Assembly: GCA_910583785.1 (NCBI GenBank)
Contig: CAJTZK010000009.1
Location: forward strand, 1-64,000
Origin: an uncultured Oscillibacter sp.
GTDB lineage: Bacteria; Bacillota; Clostridia; Oscillospirales; Oscillospiraceae
Direction of reading: 5' to 3'
Length of the DNA stretch: 64,000 nt
The notes under the pieces were generated by a model. The model ran no database searches, was not told the DNA's origin, and saw only the letters and a list, made by a program, of their open reading frames with translations. Shown here one piece after another: positions 17,150 through 24,910 of this stretch. The translations under genes were made by a program, and so were the position numbers. Position 1 is the stretch's first letter; each line of letters opens with the position of its first letter.

Positions 17150-17989
17150 TTACTCTTTGACAGCGCCGCTTGAAAGTCCGGAAATCAAGTAGTTCTGTGC
17201 AAAGATCACAAACAGAGTGATAGGGACGACGGAGATGACGCCTCCCGCTGCCACCAGGCCGAAGTTCGTGAGGTTGTCCTCCGTGTTCAGCAGGGCCAGG
17301 GCCAGGGGTACGGTGTTGTTAGCGGGGCTGCGGGTGAAAATGACCGTGTAGGTGTACTCGTTCCAGGCGTACATGAAGGACAGCATGGACACGGCGGCAA
17401 TGCCCGGGGCCACCAGGGGCAGGACGATCCGCACGAAAAGCTGCCACTCCGTAGCGCCGTCCACCTTGGCGCTCTCCTCCACCTCCTCGGGAAGGTCCTG
17501 GAAGAAGCTGATCAGGAACCAGATGATCAGCGGCACATTGATGAGCACGCAGGCCAGGGCCACGGGAAGTTTGGTGTTCAAAACACCCAGCTTGTTGAAC
17601 ATGATATAAAGCGGAATGGTGAATGCCACCGGAGGCAGCACCCGCACCAGCAGCACCCAGTAGGTCAGGGGCTTTTTCAGGCCAAAGCGGAAGCGCCGCC
17701 GGGCCAGCACATAGGCCGCGCAGACGCCCACCAGCAGCGACAAAACCAGGGAACTGAACGTAGTCTGGAGGCTGTTGGCAATGGCCTGGCCAAAGCCCTC
17801 GCCAGTGAAGAGCTGCGCAAAGTGCTCCACGGTCAAGGAGCTGGGCAGCAGGGAGATGTGGCCCCGCATTTCGTCGGTGGGCCGGATGGCCATGGCCAAC
17901 AGCCAATAGATGGGAAACAGCGAGATCAGCAGCAGCAGGGCGCAGGCGGCTCCCTTGGCCCAGGCGGTGGCTTTTTTCTTCGTTTTCAT
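17150..17989 (-). CDS. Sugar ABC transporter permease, MalG type
   Basis: CUT1 permease of 279 aa with 6 membrane segments. EAA loop: VEESAKVDGATEWQLFVRIV near residues 180-200. I start at ATG 17989, preceded by AAGGAGGACTGCT; the frame is open a further 28 residues upstream but without a ribosome site. It is 80 bp after the lacI stop, so lacI and the transporter may be one transcript. The C-terminus VKE is typical of MalG-like proteins. Confidence 0.9.
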   Translation of the reverse strand: MKTKKKATAWAKGAACALLLLISLFPIYWLLAMAIRPTDEMRGHISLLPSSLTVEHFAQLFTGEGFGQAIANSLQTTFSSLVLSLLVGVCAAYVLARRRFRFGLKKPLTYWVLLVRVLPPVAFTIPLYIMFNKLGVLNTKLPVALACVLINVPLIIWFLISFFQDLPEEVEESAKVDGATEWQLFVRIVLPLVAPGIAAVSMLSFMYAWNEYTYTVIFTRSPANNTVPLALALLNTEDNLTNFGLVAAGGVISVVPITLFVIFAQNYLISGLSSGAVKE

Positions 17990-18069
17990 AGCAGTCCTCC
18001 TTATGTCCTCCTGGCCGCAGGCCGGGCTGTCTTGTATATAAATTATATGCACTTTGACAGAAAACTGGC

Positions 18070-19056
18070 TCAACTAGAGCAGCGAATCTGGAGCTTGGCC
18101 GGAATAATTGTAACCGGAGGACACTCCTCTCCATTCAGCAGGGCATGGAGATGGTCCACCCCCACCTCGCCAATGCGGCGGCAGTCGATGTGCACGGAGG
18201 TCAGCTCCGGCTCCACCACGCCGCAGATAGTGGAGTCATCGAAGCCCACCACCGCCAGATCCTCCGGAACTTTCAGGCCCAGGCGCTGGGCGGCTTTCAG
18301 GACTCCGGCGGCAACAACGTCGTTGGCTCCCAGGATGGCGGTGGGTCGGTCCTTCCGGCTTAGCAGGTCCATGGCTGTTTGGGCGGCGCTTTCGACGGCG
18401 GGGTCGCACATGGCTACCTGCGGGGTCCCGGTTTTTAGGCCGCTTTCTTCCATAATCTGGAGAAACGCATTGTACCGCTCGCCAACGATATAGGGGGAAA
18501 AGCGTCCGGCGATCATAGCGATGCTGCGGTGTCCCCGCTGAAGCAGATGCTCCACCGCCAGCCGGACGCCGCCGTACTCGTCGGACAGTACGCAGGGGAG
18601 ATCGAAGCCGGGCATCCGATTGTTCACCAGCACCACGGCGATATGCTTGCTCTGAAATTCAGACACCATGTCCGCCTGGGCGCTGCCCCCCAGAATGACC
18701 CCCTCAACCTGCTTGTTCTGGGCGGTGCCCGCGGCCTGAGCCCAGTCCGCCGCTGTGGAGATAACCAGCTGGCGGTCCGACTGGATGGTTCGCCGCATGA
18801 TGCTCTCACAGATACGGGCGTAAAATTCGTCCAGAATCGTAGCGTCCTTTTTGCAGATCAGGAAGGCGATTTTATCGGTCCGCTGCCGGACCATAGCCCG
18901 GGCAATGGCATTGGGGGAATAGTGGAGAATTTCCGCCGCCTCGAAAACCTTCCGCCTGGTGGCATCCCGGACCTGGCCAGGGTTGGAGAAGGTACGGGAT
19001 ACGGTGGCTGTTGAGACGCCAGCGAGGCGGGAAACGTCATAAATTGTGGCATCCAT
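18070..19056 (-). CDS. LacI-family transcriptional repressor
   Basis: Regulator of 328 aa. N-terminal helix-turn-helix TIYDVSRLAGVSTATVSRTF (residues 4-23), hinge helix near SPNAIARAM, and a periplasmic-binding-like sensor domain from about 60 to the end. First gene of the minus-strand sugar operon. Two CRE-like palindromes upstream (19,083-19,094 and 19,267-19,280) are good candidates for its own operators, giving autoregulation and repression of the transporter, MBL protein and kinase (inference). Confidence 0.93.
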   Translation of the reverse strand: MDATIYDVSRLAGVSTATVSRTFSNPGQVRDATRRKVFEAAEILHYSPNAIARAMVRQRTDKIAFLICKKDATILDEFYARICESIMRRTIQSDRQLVISTAADWAQAAGTAQNKQVEGVILGGSAQADMVSEFQSKHIAVVLVNNRMPGFDLPCVLSDEYGGVRLAVEHLLQRGHRSIAMIAGRFSPYIVGERYNAFLQIMEESGLKTGTPQVAMCDPAVESAAQTAMDLLSRKDRPTAILGANDVVAAGVLKAAQRLGLKVPEDLAVVGFDDSTICGVVEPELTSVHIDCRRIGEVGVDHLHALLNGEECPPVTIIPAKLQIRCSS

Positions 19057-19082
19057 AAGAGAAAAGCCCTCTTTTCAAACAA

Positions 19083-19094
19083 GTAAGCGCTTAC
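19083..19094. promoter_or_regulatory. LacI-type operator O1 (GTAAGCGCTTAC)
   Basis: A perfect 12-bp palindrome with the central CG typical of LacI/CcpA-family operators, 27 bp upstream of the lacI start and downstream of its promoter, where bound repressor would block transcription. Confidence 0.8.
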
Positions 19095-19160
19095 ATTTTG
19101 GAGGTAAAATCAATGAAAAGCCTCAGGATTTTAAGTGGTATCCGACTTGTCTCTTTCAAA

Positions 19161-19189
19161 ATGTTATCATATTGTCAAAAAGAGTGCAA
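19161..19189 (-). promoter_or_regulatory. Promoter of the lacI-sugar ABC operon
   Basis: On the minus strand TTGCAC (19184-19189), 17-bp spacer, TAACAT (19161-19166). AT-rich surroundings and position between the two operators support it; the boxes are only fair matches. Confidence 0.45.
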
Positions 19190-19266
19190 GTATAAGCGGG
19201 CATTTTTGGAGAAAAAAATAGTTTCCCATTTTGTTTCTGTGCAAACTGCTACAAAATTCCCAAAAA

Positions 19267-19280
19267 TGTAATCGCTTACA
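19267..19280. promoter_or_regulatory. LacI-type operator O2 (TGTAATCGCTTACA)
   Basis: A near-perfect palindrome sharing the CGCTTAC half with O1. It is about 185 bp from O1, upstream of the promoter boxes, a spacing compatible with repression by DNA looping. Confidence 0.7.
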
Positions 19281-19283
19281 AAT

Positions 19284-20413
19284 TTGAAACTCTATTCTTT
19301 TGATCGAAGAGGGGGAAAATGGCCAGGCAAATCTGAAAGCGGAATGGTGGAATTTGCGGGCAGAGTTGTTGTGGCCTGGTTTTCAAAACTGGAGGTGAAT
19401 ACGACTGGGGCGAGGGTGGAAACGGCGTTATGGAAGACGTTGATTGCCAGCCGGGGCCCGCATGGGAGAGGCCGCCGGCGCACCCTGCATCTTTTTTCAA
19501 GAGGAGCTAGTTCTGGGCGGGGGTTCCTAGCACCTTGTGGACGATGTTGCTGGCGGCCAGTATCTCGTTGATTGCGGCCGCTGAACCGCTGAGACCAGGC
19601 AGGGTACCCGGAATGATGGGAGTTTCTTACCTCTGGTGTTGAAAATGCGGTTCAGGCATAGCTCCTCTATGGTGATGGAGGGGAGAATTTGGTTAACCGC
19701 CTCCCCCTGCCGGATAGGCAGGCCAATATTGGAAGAATTCGGAATAGATATAAAAATGTGTTGTCTTTCGAGCCTCTTGAGCATGCTGAGCATGCCTAAA
19801 TGCTGTATGGAACAGAAGGCTCTCACCAGCGAAGCGCCCCAGGCGTTTGTCCACTCCCTGATGAGGGACGGGCTGTTCCTCATCCTGAGCGAAAGGGTAC
19901 GGAAGAATGTAACCAGCCGGATTCTGGAAGAGGGCCGGAGATGAATCATACCGCCTTTATTACCGGATGGGAATAGCAGCAGGAGGCAACGTTGCTATTT
20001 TATTACAATTTAGGCGCCTTTGTCCAGTACGACCTTATCAATAGAGGCCAAAATCTCACGGAGCGGAATGTCTTGATTGCTGGCAGACAGGCGTTTGCGA
20101 AATTTGGCGTATTGCGTTTCATAGGCGGTCGTGTTCTCTGTAGTCTGAGTAAGAATCTCTTTTGCCTGATTTGCAATATCCTGTACTACACGGAATTCTT
20201 TTTTACTGATTTACTCTCTGCACATACTGTTTGTAGCGCTCCGTTGCATTGATCCAAGCCGTTGCTTTACGCTGCGTAAGATCAATAATTTGCCCCGCAT
20301 ACTCTTGAATCTTCTGTTTATATTCTGAATTTGTAATAATGCCGGATGGTCAAAGCGTTTGCCGCTAAAACCGTTGTTGATATCAAGCCAGTACGAAATA
20401 TGTAGCAAGACTT
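19284..20413. other. No intact gene; decayed sequence
   Basis: Several short frames exist on both strands but none has a ribosome site plus a recognisable domain. The minus strand at about 19,990-20,340 can be read as scattered helical, Lys/Gln-rich peptide pieces (for example ending LREILASIDKVVLDKGA) interrupted by stops and frameshifts, as expected of a decayed gene, possibly from a mobile element. I cannot name it. Confidence 0.35.
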
Positions 20414-20906
20414 ATGAAGGAAATAGGGCTATCTAGTGTCCGCACAACCGCAAAGCAAGACTATTTAAACTTACGAGAATCGGGGAAGAGAAGAAACGTT
20501 CTTTGCCAGCAATTCAGTGCCGCTAGACCCAACGAAATATGGGTCAGTGATATAACTTGCTTCAGGCTGTATGATCGAAATTATTATATCTGTGTAATCC
20601 TAGATTTGTTTTCCAGGAAGGCTATCGCGTATAGGGTTTCCAAGAAAAACAGCACACAGCTTGTCACGTCTGCTTTTAAAACTGCTTGGAAAGAACGGAA
20701 TCCTGCGCTGGAGCTGCTATTTCACAGCGATCGAGGAAGAGTTATACGGGAAAGACTACGCATCTGAACCAGATTTTAAGAGAAGCATTAGCGCCTACAT
20801 AGAATTTTACAATATGAAACGTCCACATTGCCCGTTGAAAAGTCGAACGCCATGCCAAATGGAAGAAGACTACCAGGAGGTCATAAGTTCGTCTCATGGA
20901 AAATGA
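20414..20906 (+). pseudogene. IS3-family transposase (OrfB) remnant with internal deletion
   Basis: The first part (20414-20730) encodes the rve/DDE integrase core: NEIWVSDITCF with the first Asp, then ICVILDLFSRKAIAYRVS and LLFHSDRG with the second Asp. The C-terminal part, EEELYGKDYASEPDFKRS then YIEFYNMKRPH, carries the Glu region but is in another frame (to 20906). About 35-40 residues between HSDRG and EEELY are missing and the frame shifts at the junction, so the transposase is dead. The N-terminal helix-turn-helix part and OrfA are also absent. Confidence 0.8.
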
Positions 20907-21039
20907 GACTAAGGGTTCAGATTCCATGGATTTGCTGTTTTGCATTCTAATTTGAAACGATTTGCATTTTGGCGTCCCATTTTCATTTTCAAGGCAACAG
21001 GAGTGAAAGCATTGAAACGCAAGGCTTCCAAGCAAAAAG

Positions 21040-21091
21040 GACCCCACCCAACCTGTCAAGTCTCAAAAACTTGTTCAGATTGAGTGGGGTC
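21040..21091 (-). terminator. Hairpin terminator downstream of the interrupted DUF4417 gene
   Basis: 12-nt arms (21040-21051 with 21080-21091, one mismatch) starting GACCCCAC. On the minus strand the second arm is followed by CTTTTT, so it reads as a terminator for the gene ending at 21177. The arms also resemble IS3-type terminal repeats, so it may originally be an IS end. Confidence 0.5.
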
Positions 21092-21176
21092 ATTCATTTT
21101 GGACTAAGGCGGCAAAATCGATTTTTGAAAAATTGCTTTTATCGTTTGGCTCAATGGTGTAGCAAAGCTGGATAAG

Positions 21177-21675
21177 CTAAACGGTGCGTGACATTACTGT
21201 GATCTGAGTAATTACATCCCGGAGACGGTCACCGCCCATGATATATTCTAATGCTTCATCTGCGGTGTCACATACCTTTTCCGTTTCTGGACAATTGGCT
21301 TGGTAAATTGTTATTTTGCGATTTGTGCCATATCGTATCACTCCATAGTGGATTCCTTTCCAAATAAACTCAACTTCTCCGCCCCAACGCATACACTCTT
21401 TAAAGTCACTGATAGTTGAGAAATTCAGGCTTCCGTTGTTTGGTACATATAAAATGTCTCCCATCGTTTTTCGTCCTCCATATTGTTTGAATTCCGGTGC
21501 TCCATCGGGATAATTAATAGGAGACTGCGGTTCAGGATGTCCATCTGGGGTGTCCCATCGTATTTCATGATCATGTGGATTAGTATGCTTATCTGGCCGA
21601 TGATGTACTGTATGATGCCGTTCCATAATAGCTTTTCCATCTGGACCAATTTTTGTTTGAAAAACATCTCCATTA
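21177..21675 (-). pseudogene. C-terminal part of an IS-interrupted DUF4417/toxin-like fusion gene
   Basis: Continues in frame, after removal of the IS element, from the DUF4417 part at 22,523-23,382. It first encodes a module with DKHTNPHDHEIRWDTP, seen as a C-terminal module of phage-associated and polymorphic-toxin-like proteins in gut Clostridia (family knowledge from memory). The last about 93 residues (from Met at 21464) form a different small domain rich in acidic and aromatic residues: DFKECMRWGGEVEF, then CDTADEALEYI and GDRLRDVITQ, resembling small stand-alone partner proteins found beside such modules. ATG 21464 has its own GGAGGA 9 nt upstream, so this end could still be translated separately. 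Confidence 0.6.
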
Positions 21676-21705
21676 GGCCTTGTTTGAAAAATAGCGAGGA
21701 GTAGG

Positions 21706-22149
21706 CTAAATCAACAAAATAGCAATAGAAGCCAAGTAAACGAAGGCAAGAAAAGAAGCATCTAACTTGTCATATCTGGTGGCAATTCTGCGAAACCATT
21801 TAAGCTTTTGGAAGAAGCATTCAACCAAATGGCGCTCTTTGTATAACCACCAATCTACCGGCCATGGCTCAGAAACATTGCTCTGCGGCGGGATCACATA
21901 GCAGGCTCCTTGTTCTGAAATGTAAGTTCGAATATTCTTTGCCCCATAAGCACGATCTGCCAATACATTACTACCTCTGATCGTGACCTTTTCCAGCAGT
22001 TCAACGGCATGGACTGAATCATGGTCATTCCCCGCAGACAGCATAAATTCAACCGGGTTCCCCAGCCCGTCCACAATTGCGTGCAGCTTTGTATTTAACC
22101 CACCTCTGGTTCGCCCAATTGCCTTATTCGCCGTTTTTTCCCCCTCCAT
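21706..22149 (-). CDS. IS5-family transposase, second frame (DDE domain)
   Basis: 147 aa carrying most of the DDE catalytic core: GLNTKLHAIVDG, then the second Asp in LADRAYGAKNI and the catalytic Glu in HLVECFFQKLKWFRR. It overlaps the upstream frame by 26 bp and lies in its +1 frame; the overlap has a run of five G and six A on the coding strand, a likely ribosomal frameshift site producing the full transposase. The second frame alone lacks the first Asp. Confidence 0.85.
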   Translation of the reverse strand: MEGEKTANKAIGRTRGGLNTKLHAIVDGLGNPVEFMLSAGNDHDSVHAVELLEKVTIRGSNVLADRAYGAKNIRTYISEQGACYVIPPQSNVSEPWPVDWWLYKERHLVECFFQKLKWFRRIATRYDKLDASFLAFVYLASIAILLI

Positions 22150-22465
22150 TGGCGCTTTCGTGAACCTTAACGCAAGTAGAGTCCAAACTCAGATTTTCCA
22201 TATCCGCATCTTCGGACAAGGCGTGAAATATCGCTTCCAATGTACCATCATCCCGCCATTTGGCAAATCGGGCATAAACGGACTGCCAGGGGCCATACAC
22301 CTCCGGCAGTTCCCGCCACTGCGCTCCGCTGCGGGCAATCCATAGCATTCCATTGAGCATTTTTCGGTCATCTTTCCGAGGCCGGCCTCGTTTCCCTGTC
22401 TTTGGGGGCGGAAGCACTGCTTTCACTCGTTCCCATTGTCCTTTTGTCAATTCATATCTCTTCAT
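22124..22465 (-). CDS. IS5-family transposase, first frame (DUF4096-type N-terminus)
   Basis: 113 aa beginning MKRYELTKGQWERVKAVLPP, typical of the N-terminal domain of IS427-group transposases, with WIARSGAQWRELP and the first catalytic Asp in SLDSTCVKVHESANGG near residue 93. It terminates shortly after the frameshift region shared with the second frame. The N-terminus of the fused transposase supplies DNA binding. Confidence 0.85.
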   Translation of the reverse strand: MKRYELTKGQWERVKAVLPPPKTGKRGRPRKDDRKMLNGMLWIARSGAQWRELPEVYGPWQSVYARFAKWRDDGTLEAIFHALSEDADMENLSLDSTCVKVHESANGGGKNGE

Positions 22466-22522
22466 TCCTCTATTTTCGCACTTACCATCGATTTGTGCAA
22501 TATTTATTTTTCAAACAAGCCC

Positions 22523-23382
22523 TAGGCATAATAGTTGTTTTAATTTCTCCCGGTGTTCCCACATACCGTTGATCGGCCGGCTTGTTCGGGTTTGGTCTCC
22601 ACTTTCCTCCGTAGGCACTTCCACCGCCTTTCAGCTGCACATCTATAAACGGAACAATTGTATCATAAACGGGCGGCGATTGTCCACCAATTTTGAAGGC
22701 TTCCAGCCCCTCAGCCTTGTATGACCGCTCATAATTCATGTGCCGCCAGGAGCTGCGCTCATAATCCACATATACAATATCTCCCTGCATCTCGGGAAAT
22801 GGCATATTGTAGCAAATGATTTTTTCTGGCTCGATCCGCTGCAGCATTTCATTATAGCCAGCCATGAACCACTCTTTCTGATCGCTTCTATGGTCATGTT
22901 CAGAAGCCATATAAGTAGAAACAGCCACTACACTGCCTTTCTCAATGCCCTCAAAGCAGAAATCAAATGTGGATTCATCACCCCAGTTTACAGTTGGAAT
23001 GACCCGCATTCCTTTTGACGCCCAGTATGCTCCACACCAGCGATTCCGAAAGGTGTTGTAGAGCTGCATGACCGGCGCCATTTCCAGGTACATGCTGAAA
23101 TCCGGAGAGAGTACTGCCCGATACCGGGAGAGCCGTTCTAAATCGCTGTCCGGATTTTTCCAGACTCGCTCAAAGCGGTAGTCGTAAAGGAAAAAATGCA
23201 CCATACGGTCAAGATGGTTTTGATCTTCCAAATGAGTTTTATCAAATCCGATCAAAAGGAGATCAATAAAATCGTCCGGCCTGGGCTCAAATTTGGGAAG
23301 GAATCTTTAGCTTTCCCGTTCCAGGGAATTGGTTCCGTAGTAAGGTCCAGCTAGTACGATAATGATAGTTTTCTTCTGTCAT
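22523..23382 (-). pseudogene. DUF4417 protein, N-terminal part of an IS-interrupted gene
   Basis: From ATG 23382 (AGGAGG just upstream) the frame encodes MTEENYHYRTSWTLLRNQF, then a one-base insertion near 23,296-23,302 shifts frame; the rest (ending at the IS) encodes a DUF4417 domain: LIGFDKTHLEDQNH, VHFFLYDYRFERVW, LSPDFSMYLEMAPVMQLYNT, PTVNWGDESTFDF. A Gly-rich GGGSAYGGKWRPNP linker follows before the IS at 22,522. DUF4417 proteins are common on phages and mobile elements; function unknown. With the IS and the single extra base removed the gene would encode 451 aa. Confidence 0.75.
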
Positions 23383-23506
23383 AATTGACCTCCTGTTGAA
23401 ATGTAGGGAATATATCCCTCATTGCACAGGTGTACTTATATAAAAGTTGTACGTTTGTGTACACCCAACCAAGAGTTTTAGTTTTACAATGTGAAACTCA
23501 TACCAA

Positions 23507-23977
23507 TCATGTTTTCAGGATTTTGGCTCGCTTGAGTTTCTCCTGCCGTACTGCCATAAACATCTCGTCAGAAATAATGGCCTCATGGGAGCTGGTATAG
23601 AGATACCGTTCCATGAGGCCATTGTTTTCAATCTGGACAGCACCAGTGCTGATAGTTTTCTGGAGTAACACTCGTCCAGTATATTTTTCATTAGAGAGCA
23701 GCTTGTCAATCGCTTCCCGATTCCACTTAGCTCTACCCGTAGGAGAGGGGATACCCTGTTGCTCCAGCCCGGCAGCAATTTTCCCAAGGCTGTCACCGGC
23801 AAGGTATCGTTCAAATATCCAGCTCACCACCTTGGCTTCGTCCGGATTTATCTCCAGCTCTCCATCAGAATTGATCGTGTATCCGTAGCACTTGCGCTTT
23901 GCCATTTTGGAGCTGCCGTCCTGAAACCCCTTCCGGAGACCGTTCTTAATTGCTTCACTTTTTTGTATCATGTTCAT
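23507..23977 (-). CDS. Serine recombinase fragment: recombinase domain only
   Basis: 156 aa matching the PF07508 'Recombinase' domain of large serine recombinases: KCYGYTINSDGELEINPDEA, VSWIFERYLAGDSLGKIAAGL, PSPTGRAKWNREAIDKLLSNEKYTG. The N-terminal resolvase domain with the catalytic Ser and the C-terminal zinc-ribbon/coiled-coil region are missing. Even so an AAGGAGAATCATT ribosome site precedes ATG 23977, so it may still be translated as a DNA-binding fragment. Probably a remnant of an excision/integration enzyme of this island. Confidence 0.7.
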   Translation of the reverse strand: MNMIQKSEAIKNGLRKGFQDGSSKMAKRKCYGYTINSDGELEINPDEAKVVSWIFERYLAGDSLGKIAAGLEQQGIPSPTGRAKWNREAIDKLLSNEKYTGRVLLQKTISTGAVQIENNGLMERYLYTSSHEAIISDEMFMAVRQEKLKRAKILKT

Positions 23978-24006
23978 AATGATTCTCCTTCTATAAATAA
24001 AAATAC

Positions 24007-24026
24007 CGCAGTGAAATTACTGCGGC
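24007..24026 (-). terminator. Small hairpin upstream of the recombinase fragment
   Basis: CCGCAGT pairs with ACTGCGG around a short AT loop. It lies between the tRNA-Pro terminator and the recombinase start; role uncertain. Confidence 0.35.
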
Positions 24027-24055
24027 ACAAAGGTTTTATGTGACTATACATAAAA

Positions 24056-24090
24056 GTTGACAGACTACTCCCCTGGTGTAATCTGTCAAC
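24056..24090 (-). terminator. Terminator of tRNA-Pro
   Basis: A 9-bp stem GTTGACAGA/TCTGTCAAC (24056-24064 with 24082-24090). On the minus strand it starts 6 bases after the tRNA CCA and is followed by TTTTATG. Confidence 0.7.
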
Positions 24091-24096
24091 TTATCA

Positions 24097-24172
24097 TGGT
24101 CCGAGATGGGAGACTCGAACTCCCGGCCTGATGGTCCCAAACCACCCGCGCTACCAACTGCGCTAATCCCGG
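24097..24172 (-). tRNA. tRNA-Pro (anticodon TGG)
   Basis: A complete 76-nt cloverleaf on the minus strand: acceptor CCGGGAT/ATCTCGG, D arm GCGC-AGTTGGTA-GCGC, anticodon stem GGTGG/CCATC with loop TTTGGGA (anticodon TGG, reading CCA and related proline codons), T stem GGGAG/CTCCC with TTCGAGT loop, discriminator A and encoded CCA. C1-G72 is typical of bacterial tRNA-Pro. It lies beside a recombinase fragment and close to a tRNA 5' fragment, so it is probably the island's attachment locus. Confidence 0.95.
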
Positions 24173-24307
24173 ATATAGAGTTTATAACTGTGGCCAAGGC
24201 TGCTTTTCAGCCGGATTTTATGTCTAGAGGTTTCCCGCTTCTGGTAGCACCCCAACGGATTGTGGGGTTTCCATTTTCTACATGAACATCATCCGCGTAC
24301 TTTCGAA

Positions 24308-24338
24308 TATGGCACGGTACCAACTCCGCTATACCCGG
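24308..24338 (-). pseudogene. tRNA 5'-half fragment (Pro-like)
   Basis: Minus-strand CCGGGTATAGCGGAGTTGGTA resembles the acceptor strand and D arm of the tRNA-Pro 136 bp away, then diverges before an anticodon arm forms. Probably a scar from duplication or integration at the tRNA locus. Confidence 0.45.
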
Positions 24339-24751
24339 ATATTTGATTTTCTAGATGATAACACGGCAGCAGTAAAAAAGCAAGTTTTTCCTGTCTGCAA
24401 GCGTTGCCGTTACCCTATATTTTCTGCCAGCTTTCCCAGACAGGAAGATTCCGCTGCGGTCCTAAAATCTTCCGCAACCGCAATCCTGCGCGGATAAATC
24501 GCGCGCCTATCCCCTCCAGCTAGGCACGTTGCTGGCTGCGCAGTGCCCTGGCTTTCTGCTCCCCGGCAAACCATCCGGCCTTTTACGGCTTTTCGCTATG
24601 TACTATTTTACGAATTTATCCGCCAAAGTCAAGGCCCCAAAAGAAAGTTTCTTCACCTTCCGTGCGGCTGCCCTGAAATCCCTGGCAATTTCCTGGCTCA
24701 CAACACGAAGCTGAAAAGGAACGGCGCTACAAATCAGGCTGCCAAATCTCA
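24339..24751. other. Non-coding stretch, nothing recognised
   Basis: Short frames on both strands lack ribosome sites and domain similarity. Base composition is mixed. I see no RNA gene. Confidence 0.4.
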
Positions 24752-24910
24752 GAGTGTGTTAAAAAATATCAAATCGCCCAAATAACGGTTCCTTTTCTTT
24801 GGGACGGCCTTAAAAAATCTTGAAATACACCAGGTATTCCCGGGATTTTTGCCTTGCCCGAAGAGCAACATCCCGCCCTTGGGCATTCGCCATTTCTCAA
24901 ACAAGCCCTA
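24752..24910. repeat. Probable MITE or orphan end related to the IS5-family element
   Basis: The right end TCAAACAAGCCCTA (24897-24910) is identical over 14 bases to the right end plus TA target of the IS at 22,522. The left boundary is less sure: GAGTGTGTTAAAAAAT at 24752 is about 10/16 complementary to the right end. The 157-bp interior has no transposase sequence, so this fits a non-autonomous derivative. Confidence 0.5.

Larger units (their letters stand above)
21676..22522 (-). mobile_element. IS5-family insertion sequence (IS427-like group), 847 bp
   Basis: Terminal inverted repeats of about 18 bp with one mismatch: GGCCTTGTTTGAAAAAT at the left end and, reading inward, GGGCTTGTTTGAAAAAT at the right. 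A TA dinucleotide flanks both ends (21674-21675 and 22523-22524), the target duplication expected for this group. It encodes two overlapping transposase frames on the minus strand. Both frames are intact and ends are complete, so the element may still be mobile. Confidence 0.88.

Noticed and set aside
19527..19949. 140-codon minus-strand frame in the decayed stretch
   Set aside because: No ribosome site; not recognisable and overlapped by an equally open plus-strand frame (19,636-19,944), so probably chance.
20969..21175. Short plus-strand frame after the IS3 remnant
   Set aside because: No ribosome site or similarity; overlaps a terminator-like hairpin.
24173..24308. Second complete tRNA next to tRNA-Pro
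   Set aside because: Only a 5' half resembling tRNA-Pro exists at 24,308-24,338; no anticodon or T arm can be formed.
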